64,000 nt of DNA, taken from positions 4,957 through 68,956 of the forward strand of contig JAWXCE010000034.1 in the NCBI GenBank assembly GCA_034440495.1, given 5' to 3'. A program made the translations under genes and the position numbers. Source of the DNA: JAWXCE01 sp034440495 (lineage in GTDB: Bacteria > Pseudomonadota > Alphaproteobacteria > Rhizobiales > Rhodomicrobiaceae). Each line of letters begins with the position of its first letter. Position 1 is the stretch's first letter. A model generated the notes under the pieces. That model was given only the letters and a program-made list of their open reading frames with translations, had not been told where the DNA came from and made no database searches. Below, one piece after another: positions 53,373-61,331 of this stretch.

Positions 53373-55127
53373 ATGAACATCTTCCACGACTTTGAGCAGC
53401 GGATGCACACCGCTGTAGACGCCCTCAAATCTAAAGGCGTCTTGCCCGCGACGGCTTCGAGCGCAGGGTTGACGGTGGAGCCTCCGCGCGACGCGAACCA
53501 TGGCGATATTTCCACGAACGCGGCCATGGTGCTAGCCAAAGGGGCGGGCATGAAGCCGGTCGATCTGGCGCGCGCGTTCGCCGAGCATTTCACGGGCGCC
53601 GAGGGCATCGAGAAGGTCGAGATAGCGGGGCCGGGCTTTATCAATTTCACGCTGTCGCACGCCTATTGGCCGAAAGTGCTGCGAGCCGCGTTGCAGGAGG
53701 AGGCGTTCGGGCGCGGCGTGCCGCATGGCGCGAAAATCAACGTGGAATATGTTTCCGCTAATCCGACCGGACCGATGCATGTGGGACATTGCCGGGGCGC
53801 GGTGTTCGGGGACGCGCTGTGCAACCTCCTCGCTTTCGCGGGCTATGACGTTACGCGGGAATATTACGTTAACGACGCGGGCGCGCAGGTGGACGTGCTG
53901 GCGCGCTCGGCGTATCTGCGCTATCGCGAGGCGCTGGGCGAGGATATCGGCGAGATTCCATCCGGACTTTATCCTGGCGATTATCTGAAACCCGTAGGCA
54001 AGTCGCTCGCGAAGAAATTCGGTCACGACATCCTGAATATGCCGGAAACTCAATGGCTGCCGCTGGTGCGCGAGACGGCCATCAAGGCGATGATGCGCGA
54101 GATCAAGGGTGACCTGAAGGCGCTTAACATCGAGCATGATGTGTTCTTTTCCGAACGCAAACTGACCTCCCGCGCCAGCGACAAGGTGGGCGAAACTATC
54201 GCGCAGTTACGCCGCGACAGCCTCGTTTATGAGGGCCGTTTGGAGCCGCCCAAGGGCAAAACTCCGGAGGACTGGGAAGACCGCGAGCAGCTTCTGTTCA
54301 AGGCGACGGACTTCGGCGACGACGTAGACCGCCCGCTCGTCAAATCTGACGGCTCTTACACCTACTTTGCGGGCGACATGGCCTATCACCGCGACAAAAT
54401 CCGGCGCGGCTTCATGGACATGATAAATGTCTTTGGCGCCGACCACGGCGGCTATGTGAAACGGATGCAGGCGGCGGTAAAAGCACTGTCAGGCGGAAAG
54501 GCCACGCTGGATGTCAAAATCATCCAGATGGTAAAGCTGATGCGCGGCGGCGAGCCCGTGAAAATGTCGAAGCGCTCCGGCTCGTTTGTAACCTTGAGCG
54601 AGGTGGTGGAAGAGGCGGGCGTCGGCCCGGTGCGCTTCATGATGCTATTCCGCAAGAACGACGCGCCCTTGGAGTTCGATTTCGCCAAGGTAAAGGAGCA
54701 GTCTCGCGACAATGCGGTGTTTTATGTGCAGTACGCCCATGCGCGTTGTTGTTCCGTACTGCGCGGAGCGGCCGAACTGGCGTTGCGGCTGGATGCGTCA
54801 CCGGCGGCGCTGGCGACTACGGCGCTCGACAAGTTAACCGACGCAGCCGAGGTGACGCTCATGAAGCGCATTGCCCAATTCCCCCGGCTCGTGGAGCAGG
54901 CCGCGCAGGCGCACGAACCGCACCGCGTCGCCTTTTACCTATATGATCTGGCGGGCGATTTTCACGGCTTATGGAACCGCGGCAAAGAATCACCCGATCT
55001 GCGTTTCATTGTCGAAAATGATGCAACGGTGACTGCGGCTCGTTTGGCTTTGGTGATGGCGACCTCGCGCGTCATTGCACTGGGTCTTGGCGTTCTGGGC
55101 GTTGAAGCAGCAAAAGAAATGCGATAG
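53373..55127 (+). CDS. argS: Arginyl-tRNA synthetase
   Basis: This 584-residue class I synthetase charges tRNA-Arg. The HIGH motif is PTGPMHVGHCRG (residue ~130) in the context VNVEYVSANPTGPM-type, and VKMSKRSGSFVTL stands for KMSKS. The C-terminal DALR anticodon-binding domain is present (VAFYLYDLAGDFHGLWNRGK). ATG at 53373 is chosen because it yields MNIFHDFEQRMHTAVDALKS, with AGAAG upstream. The longer in-frame start reads through non-conserved residues. Confidence 0.95.
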   Translation: MNIFHDFEQRMHTAVDALKSKGVLPATASSAGLTVEPPRDANHGDISTNAAMVLAKGAGMKPVDLARAFAEHFTGAEGIEKVEIAGPGFINFTLSHAYWPKVLRAALQEEAFGRGVPHGAKINVEYVSANPTGPMHVGHCRGAVFGDALCNLLAFAGYDVTREYYVNDAGAQVDVLARSAYLRYREALGEDIGEIPSGLYPGDYLKPVGKSLAKKFGHDILNMPETQWLPLVRETAIKAMMREIKGDLKALNIEHDVFFSERKLTSRASDKVGETIAQLRRDSLVYEGRLEPPKGKTPEDWEDREQLLFKATDFGDDVDRPLVKSDGSYTYFAGDMAYHRDKIRRGFMDMINVFGADHGGYVKRMQAAVKALSGGKATLDVKIIQMVKLMRGGEPVKMSKRSGSFVTLSEVVEEAGVGPVRFMMLFRKNDAPLEFDFAKVKEQSRDNAVFYVQYAHARCCSVLRGAAELALRLDASPAALATTALDKLTDAAEVTLMKRIAQFPRLVEQAAQAHEPHRVAFYLYDLAGDFHGLWNRGKESPDLRFIVENDATVTAARLALVMATSRVIALGLGVLGVEAAKEMR

Positions 55128-55449
55128 ATAGCGCTGCGCCATCGAGGCTTTACCATGCGCATTATGCGCACTTGCATCACCGCCTCTAAAGTCGTGTAAT
55201 GCATACGTACTTATGCGGACAGTTTTACATTCATACGGCGGGGTTGAGGCAAAAACTTACAAACATCGGCCACATTTTGCTGTTCCTTGTTGATAGTGAC
55301 GTAAAAACTGCAGTCGTGTCTGTTGCGCCTGTGGGTTATCTTGCCCGAATCATAGCATCTTGATGAGTGTTGTATGGCGTAACCCAGCAACGGAGATGCG
55401 AAAACTCAAATGCGTAAAAGTACGTTTGAGAAGCTAAGGAAGTTAACAA
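55128..55449. other. Gap upstream of the SPOR-domain gene
   Basis: No gene seen. It probably holds the promoter of the following gene. The ribosome site AAGGAAG lies just before ATG 55450. Confidence 0.4.
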
Positions 55450-57297
55450 ATGCCAAGGTCTGACGATCCGACGAATCCACGCGGCGGCAATCCGAACAAC
55501 AGGCAAGGTTATCCGGTCGCCTCCGATCCAGCTCGGCGCAATGAGCGCCCAGATTATCGCCAGCCGCAGCCGCAGCGCGAACCGGCGCGAAGCGCTTACG
55601 ATCAGTACAGCCAGTCAGCGGAGCCGCAGCGGCGAGCCGAACCACAGCGCGCCCAGTATCGGGAACAGCATTCAGCGCCGCAACCCCGGCAAGCCGCTCC
55701 AGCGCCACGGGATGAAATGCGATATGAGCAAGATCAACGCCGCTCGGAGGATGAAATTGCTCAGGCGATAGAGGCGCGTCAACCGAAGCCGCAAGCCTAC
55801 ATGGGCGACCAGTTTCATCAACCGCAGCGGCAACAGGTTGATGCGGAGCGGGCGCGCGAGGCCGCTTACATGCAACAGACTCCACACACAAACGATCTAT
55901 ATGACGACCCCCATCACTCGGCTCAATCGCAAGAATATTCAGCCCGCGACTATCAGCCGGCCTACGATCCGCATCAGGATATGCACGATGATTATGGAGC
56001 GGCCCAACATCATGAGCGGGCGACTCAGTATCCTGCTGCGGCAAGTAATGTCGCGCCTCTTTTCTTACCGTCGAATGTGGCGCAGTCCGCCGATCTGATG
56101 CAGGAGCATGAAGACTATTTTCAGCACGATGAGCCAGTCAATCTACGCGCTCAGGGTGGTCGTGGTGCTCCGGCGCACGTGACGGGCGATCAGCACCGGC
56201 AATACGCAGACGCGCAAGACTCTCTCAACATGGATGAGTTTGACGATTATCCTTTGGGTTCTGGATTGGCTCCCGCGAACCTTGCCCCTGCCCCGCGCCG
56301 TCAGCAAGAGGACTCTCTCGACGCAGACTTCTTCGATGACGAGGATTTCGATCCTGCGGCTGAGTTGAAACAGAAAAAGCGCGGCGGCAAGGCCCTCATG
56401 GCGGCAATGTTTGTGGGCGCGCTCGTCGTTGGCGGCGGGGCGGCTTACTATTTCACCATGATGGAGAGTGGGTCGTCTGGCGACGGGCAACCGCCCACGC
56501 TTGTCGCCGACGCTGGCCAGATAAAGGAGACGCCTGAAAGTTCGGGCGGACGCGAGTTTCCGAACCAGTCCAAGAAAATTTATGAGCGGCTCGATACAGG
56601 CGAAGGAGCTGCGGAAGGCGGCAGCGCCTTAACCACGGCTTCGACAGCTCCGGAAAGCGGTTCGCTTGATGATCGCATAGAGAAAGCGCTGCGTCAGGCC
56701 CGCAAACCCGGTGAAAGCGATCCTGCACCTGTGGGCGGACGCTCCCCTGGTTTGGACGATCCCCGGCCTGTGAAGACCTATACTTATGGCCCCGATGGCT
56801 CGCAGTTGCCGTCATCTCAGCCGAGTGTCGACACCAGTATCGTTGTAACAGGCGCAGATCTTGGGGCAAGCCCGTCGGCTGCTCCGCCTCGCCCGGCCGA
56901 TACCCGGCAGCAGGCGGTTCGCCCAGCCGCGCCACAGCCAGCGCCGCGACCTGTGCAAGCAACACCTCCAGCGCCGCGTCCTCAGCCACAAATTGCCGCT
57001 AATGCACAGACCGCCACAGCAGTCGCCGCTCCAGCAGGCGCATATTTTCTTCAGCTAAAATCCGCCAATGACCAAGCTAAAGCGCAGACAGAGCTGGCGG
57101 ATATGCAGCAAAAATATTCTAGCGTGCTTGGAGCGTATGGCCTGAACATCAAGTCGGTCGATCTGGGCGATAAGGGCGTGTGGTTTCGAATTCGCGCTAC
57201 TGGTTTTGAGTCGAAAGACACAGCCTCTGGCATGTGCGAAAAGCTGAAGGCGGCAGGCTTGAAAGATTGCCTCGTCCGCGCGGAAAGCCAAGGCTGA
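55450..57297 (+). CDS. SPOR-domain cell-envelope protein
   Basis: This 615-residue protein has a long Gln/Pro/Arg-rich cytoplasmic part (1-310), one membrane anchor (KALMAAMFVGALVVGGGAAY, ~317-337), a periplasmic linker rich in Pro/Ala, and a C-terminal SPOR domain (~535-612: GAYFLQLKSANDQAKAQTEL, GVWFRIRATGFESKDTASGM). SPOR domains bind denuded peptidoglycan at the division site. The order argS, SPOR protein, nagZ, scpA, scpB is standard for Rhizobiales, so a role in division or cell wall turnover fits. Confidence 0.85.
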   Translation: MPRSDDPTNPRGGNPNNRQGYPVASDPARRNERPDYRQPQPQREPARSAYDQYSQSAEPQRRAEPQRAQYREQHSAPQPRQAAPAPRDEMRYEQDQRRSEDEIAQAIEARQPKPQAYMGDQFHQPQRQQVDAERAREAAYMQQTPHTNDLYDDPHHSAQSQEYSARDYQPAYDPHQDMHDDYGAAQHHERATQYPAAASNVAPLFLPSNVAQSADLMQEHEDYFQHDEPVNLRAQGGRGAPAHVTGDQHRQYADAQDSLNMDEFDDYPLGSGLAPANLAPAPRRQQEDSLDADFFDDEDFDPAAELKQKKRGGKALMAAMFVGALVVGGGAAYYFTMMESGSSGDGQPPTLVADAGQIKETPESSGGREFPNQSKKIYERLDTGEGAAEGGSALTTASTAPESGSLDDRIEKALRQARKPGESDPAPVGGRSPGLDDPRPVKTYTYGPDGSQLPSSQPSVDTSIVVTGADLGASPSAAPPRPADTRQQAVRPAAPQPAPRPVQATPPAPRPQPQIAANAQTATAVAAPAGAYFLQLKSANDQAKAQTELADMQQKYSSVLGAYGLNIKSVDLGDKGVWFRIRATGFESKDTASGMCEKLKAAGLKDCLVRAESQG

Positions 57298-57324
57298 CGT
57301 CTGCATGAAACGCGGGGGCGTAGT

Positions 57325-58341
57325 TTGAATTATCGCGCTTTTATCTGCGGGGTTCAGGGTTTAACTCTTAACGCCGCAGAAATTGCGTTCCTCCGCGAGT
57401 GGGCACCCGCCGGAGTTATCCTGTTCAGCCGTAATTGCAATACGCCAGAGCAGGTGTTCCGCCTCACTGATAGCCTGCGCAATCTATTCGACTACGCCGA
57501 CTATCCGATATTCATCGATCAGGAAGGCGGGCGCGTTCAGCGTCTTGCCGCCCCTCACTGGGTTAAACGCCCGCCAGCGCGGACTTACTGCGACTCTTGC
57601 GGCGGCGCGACGGACAAGGCGCTGGAAGCCGCTTATTGGGGTGCAAGGTTAATTGCGCACGATCTGCGGGCGGTCGGCGTCAATATGAATTGTGCGCCTG
57701 TTCTGGATATCCCGGCGCCAGGCGCACATGACATCATCGGCGACCGCGCTTACGGCGATGATGCGGCGACTGTCGCGGCTTTCGGCCAGTCGGTGGCGCA
57801 GGGCCATCTCGATGGCGGCGTTTTGCCCGTCATCAAACATATCCCCGGCCATGGCCGAGCGAACGCCGACAGCCACCTCGATCTGCCTGTTATCCATGCA
57901 TCATTTGCCGAGCTGGAAGCGGCCGACTTCCGCCCTTTTCACGACCTTCGCGACATGCCGATCGCAATGACAGCCCATGTTCTACTGACCTATATCGACG
58001 CTCAAACACCCGCCAGCGCCTCCCCGCGCATCATTGATGGCATAATCCGGAACCACATCGGCTTCGATGGCCTTCTTATGTGCGACGATGTGAGCATGCA
58101 CGCTCTAACCGGCGGAATTGGCGAGCGCACGCGGGCGGTACTGAGGGCAGGCTGCGATATCGCCCTTCACTGCAATGGCCATTTCGACGAAATGATCGAG
58201 GTTGCCGCGCAAGCGCCGCAACTCTTCGGCGACGCGCTTCGCCGCTATAGAGCGGCTATCGCGCGACTTTCACCGCCGCCGGAGTTCGATGTGGAACGCG
58301 CGGAAGCGCTGGTGAGAGAAACTCTGGCCGACTACGCATGA
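57325..58341 (+). CDS. nagZ: Beta-N-acetylhexosaminidase (GH3)
   Basis: This cytosolic enzyme removes GlcNAc from peptidoglycan fragments during recycling. Signatures: FIDQEGGRVQRL, KHIPGHGRANADSH (acid/base His-Asp dyad loop), and LLMCDDVSMHALTGG with the nucleophile Asp. Length 338 residues. The start is TTG at 57325 with GGGGGCG upstream. An earlier ATG is in another phase. Confidence 0.93.
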   Translation: MNYRAFICGVQGLTLNAAEIAFLREWAPAGVILFSRNCNTPEQVFRLTDSLRNLFDYADYPIFIDQEGGRVQRLAAPHWVKRPPARTYCDSCGGATDKALEAAYWGARLIAHDLRAVGVNMNCAPVLDIPAPGAHDIIGDRAYGDDAATVAAFGQSVAQGHLDGGVLPVIKHIPGHGRANADSHLDLPVIHASFAELEAADFRPFHDLRDMPIAMTAHVLLTYIDAQTPASASPRIIDGIIRNHIGFDGLLMCDDVSMHALTGGIGERTRAVLRAGCDIALHCNGHFDEMIEVAAQAPQLFGDALRRYRAAIARLSPPPEFDVERAEALVRETLADYA

Positions 58342-58393
58342 ATCAGCCATGATTCTGTCACGTCTGGTAAAGTTTACCAGTCAAGGACAAGAT

Positions 58394-59248
58394 ATGAGAG
58401 CAACAGCATTGCCTGACGCCGCCAATGAGACATGGACTTCGGACGCGGAGACGCGCTCGTCATCGGAAACCCTTGTTATCGCGCTCGATGGCTTTGAGGG
58501 GCCGCTAGATTTACTTCTGGGTCTGGCGAAATCGCAGAAGCTCGATCTGTCAAAGCTGTCTATTCTCGACCTTGCGCAGCAATATCTGGCCTTCATCGCC
58601 GCCGCCAAAAATTTACGGCTGGAAATCGCGGCGGATTACCTCGTCATGGCGTCGTGGCTGGCGTATCTCAAATCCAAACTGCTGCTGCCTCACGACCCTG
58701 AACCCGAGCAGGGCCAGAGCGGTAAAGAGTTAGCCGCACAACTTGCCTTCCGGCTGCAACGGCTAGAGGCGATGCGCGACGCAGTCGCTAGCATAATGGG
58801 CCGCAAGCAATTAGGCGTCGATTTTTTCGCGCGCGGCATGCCTGAGACGATCAAGCTCATCCGCTCCAGCATCTATCACGGCAACGTCTTCGATCTGTTA
58901 AAAGCCTATGCGGAGCAGCGTAAACGCACGGCGGTTACATCCGTACAGTGGGGTGGACGCGAGGTGTGGTCGATCAAGCAGGCCCGGGAGCGATTGTCGA
59001 TGTTAATCGGCGCCAGCGTAAACTGGGAGGAGATCGACCAGTATCTTGAGGAGTATTTCGGTCAGGCCGAGCTTGGAAAAACGGTGACGGCCAGCACATT
59101 CGGCGCGTCGCTCGAACTGGCCCGCGAGGGTTATCTCGAAATCAGGCAGGCGGAGGCATTTGCCCCTTTGTATTTGCGTTGGCGGGGGGCGGAGCGCCCC
59201 ACCGCCCTTGAGGCTCATAACGCAAATCAGGCGAAGGATAATGCATGA
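58394..59248 (+). CDS. scpA: Segregation and condensation protein A
   Basis: ScpA is the kleisin subunit of the SMC-ScpAB condensin. The 284-residue product has the N-terminal motif DGFEGPLDLLLGLAKSQKLD, the helical core YLVMASWLAYLKSKLLLPHD, and the C-terminal winged helix (FLASLELAREGYLEIRQAEA-type, seen as FGASLELAREGYLEIRQAEA). ATG at 58394 is preferred (AAGGACAAG before it) to the TTG/ATG at 58349. Overlaps scpB by 4 bases. Confidence 0.93.
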   Translation: MRATALPDAANETWTSDAETRSSSETLVIALDGFEGPLDLLLGLAKSQKLDLSKLSILDLAQQYLAFIAAAKNLRLEIAADYLVMASWLAYLKSKLLLPHDPEPEQGQSGKELAAQLAFRLQRLEAMRDAVASIMGRKQLGVDFFARGMPETIKLIRSSIYHGNVFDLLKAYAEQRKRTAVTSVQWGGREVWSIKQARERLSMLIGASVNWEEIDQYLEEYFGQAELGKTVTASTFGASLELAREGYLEIRQAEAFAPLYLRWRGAERPTALEAHNANQAKDNA

Positions 59249-60033
59249 GCGGCCAGAATAAAAACAACGTTGCCCCCGCGCGACAAGGCCTACCATTGCC
59301 CGCCAGCATCGCGCGACTGCCATCGGCGGGGCGGCATGAAAAGCTGCGCATCTTGGAAGCGTTATTGTTCGCCGCTCCTCACCCGCTGGACGAACTGGAA
59401 TTGCGCAAGCATTTAACCGAAACCGACAACATTCCAGCGCTGCTGGATGAGCTTCAAGGGCTTTACGCCGGGCGCGGCGTCAATCTGGTGCGCGTAGCTG
59501 GCAAATGGATATTCCGCACCGCCGAGGATTTGTCGTTCCTCATGGAACGGTACTCGACCGAGCAGAAGAAGCTGTCGCGCGTGGCGCTGGAAACGCTCGC
59601 CATCATCGCCTATCACCAGCCGGTGACGCGCGCCGAGATCGAAGAAATCCGCGGCGTCTCCACCTCTAAAGGCACGATTGATGTGCTGCTGGAGGTGAAC
59701 TGGGTGCGGCTTCGCGGGCGTCGCCAAGCGCCGGGCCGCCCCGTGACTTATGGCACCACGCCCGAGTTTCTGGAGCACTTCGGCTTCGACGCCATCAAAG
59801 ACCTGCCAGGCCTCGCCGAACTCAAAGGTGCCGGGCTGCTCGACAGCAACCTCCCCGCCGGCTTTGTTATCCCCGAGCCAACCGACGCGCTCGCCCTACA
59901 ACCCGGCGAAGATCCGCCTGACGACGAGACGTTGTTCGATCATGCCGATGCGGAAGAGGCGTTGAACCAAACGCAAGCGGATGGCGACAAGGAGGCGGAA
60001 AGCGCCGCCGAGCTTCGCGCCGCGAGGTCCTAA
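59245..60033 (+). CDS. scpB: Segregation and condensation protein B
   Basis: ScpB (262 residues) pairs with ScpA on SMC. It has two winged-helix domains: KLRILEALLFAAPHPLDELE and ALETLAIIAYHQPVTRAEIE, EIRGVSTSKGTIDVLLEVNW. The C-terminal tail is acidic and variable. The start overlaps the scpA stop (ATGA), fitting translational coupling. Confidence 0.93.
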   Translation: MSGQNKNNVAPARQGLPLPASIARLPSAGRHEKLRILEALLFAAPHPLDELELRKHLTETDNIPALLDELQGLYAGRGVNLVRVAGKWIFRTAEDLSFLMERYSTEQKKLSRVALETLAIIAYHQPVTRAEIEEIRGVSTSKGTIDVLLEVNWVRLRGRRQAPGRPVTYGTTPEFLEHFGFDAIKDLPGLAELKGAGLLDSNLPAGFVIPEPTDALALQPGEDPPDDETLFDHADAEEALNQTQADGDKEAESAAELRAARS

Positions 60034-60072
60034 CGCCTGTTTCAGGCGCAACTCTCATGTCCGGTATTGACT

Positions 60073-60747
60073 ATGGCAACAGCACCTGCAGTTACGCCCT
60101 TGCGCGCCGTTTATCTGATCGCCGAAATGAGCGTGCTTTATCTTGCGGCCCCTTTTATTCTTTACGTCCTGGTGTTTGAAAACAGGTATTCACTTTTTAA
60201 AATCCTGCCCTGGTTTTTTCTTGTCTTCGTGGTTTTGCTAACAATTGACCGCAGCCACACCTGGCGTGAAACGCTGCTGCGCGGCTTCACATTCAAAACG
60301 CTGATACAAATCCTGGCGCTTTTTACAGTACTGGGCGGTTCGCTCACCTGGTATGCTAAAGCGTTCTATCCCAATACTTTTTTTACCTTCCCACAGCGCC
60401 TGCCCGAGCTTTACGTGCAGATTATGCTGATGTACTGCCTACTATCCGTACCAGTGCAGGAGCTAATGTACCGTGTATTATTTTTTCAGCGCTATGGGCC
60501 GATCTTCGGAAGCCAGCGCTGGGCTGCCATTCTGACTTCCGCAGCATTTTTCAGTCTGGCCCACGCTTTCTTCCCGCGTTGGGAAGGAGCGATGCTTATC
60601 AGCTTTGTTGGTGGCATTGTGTTCGCCAACCGCTACGATGAGACGCGCTCATTCTGGGCGGTGGCGTTGGAGCACAGTCTTTATGGAATGCTGATTTTCG
60701 CAATAGGCTTTGGCCGGTTTTTCTACACCGGCGTTTCAAATGTGTGA
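60073..60747 (+). CDS. CPBP-family intramembrane protein
   Basis: This 224-residue membrane protein has about six transmembrane segments and CPBP-type motifs: VPVQELMYRVLFFQRYG, SLAHAFFPRWEG and ALEHSLYGMLIF. The first motif has QE in place of the catalytic EE. Such proteins are CAAX-type proteases or relatives. It follows scpB after 39 bases. In many Rhizobiales tatABC stands here, so the local order differs. Confidence 0.75.
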   Translation: MATAPAVTPLRAVYLIAEMSVLYLAAPFILYVLVFENRYSLFKILPWFFLVFVVLLTIDRSHTWRETLLRGFTFKTLIQILALFTVLGGSLTWYAKAFYPNTFFTFPQRLPELYVQIMLMYCLLSVPVQELMYRVLFFQRYGPIFGSQRWAAILTSAAFFSLAHAFFPRWEGAMLISFVGGIVFANRYDETRSFWAVALEHSLYGMLIFAIGFGRFFYTGVSNV

Positions 60748-60887
60748 TGCGCTAAGAATACTCTTAGTTTAAAAACGCATGCACAAAACCAAAAAGCCCG
60801 CGTGGTTAAAAATTTCACTTTATTTTGTCATAGCGGGACGTTTACAAAGAGAGATCGCAAGTAATTTGTTCCAAGGGGCGTAATCAT

Positions 60888-61328
60888 ATGATTGTTAACA
60901 AAGTCGATAGTGGAGCGCCGCGCGTTGGAGTTTTTCCAGCCGCCCCGAATGGCCAAGATATGCAGAGCCAGTCAGCGATTAACGCGGACCTCACGATCAT
61001 CGGGAATGTGACGTCAAGGGGCAATGTCCGGCTGGACGGCACGATTGAGGGCGACCTGCATTGCACATCGCTGATGGTGAGCGAAACCGGCATGGTTAAA
61101 GGCCGCATCGTCGCTAACAACGAGGTTATCGTGCTCGGCCGCGTCACAGGGCTGATTTTCGGTAAGCGCGTCATGCTGCATTCGACCGCCAATGTGGAAA
61201 GCGATATTTATCATCAGGGCATCGGCATCGAGATGGGAACCCGTTATGACGGCACCCTGCGCTGGACGGAAGACCTGAACGGCGCAGCTTCAGCAGCTGG
61301 CACCAGCACGCCACATTCGCACTCGTAA
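60888..61328 (+). CDS. Bactofilin
   Basis: This 146-residue polymerising beta-helix protein forms membrane-associated filaments important for cell shape. The beta-helix repeats are clear: INADLTIIGNVTSRGNVRLD, GTIEGDLHCTSLMVSETGMV, KGRIVANNEVIVLGRVTGLI. The N-terminal 30 and C-terminal 25 residues are disordered. The ATG at 60888 follows an AT-rich promoter-like stretch. No signal or membrane segment. A M23 peptidase partner is not adjacent. Confidence 0.85.
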   Translation: MIVNKVDSGAPRVGVFPAAPNGQDMQSQSAINADLTIIGNVTSRGNVRLDGTIEGDLHCTSLMVSETGMVKGRIVANNEVIVLGRVTGLIFGKRVMLHSTANVESDIYHQGIGIEMGTRYDGTLRWTEDLNGAASAAGTSTPHSHS

Positions 61329-61331
61329 GCC

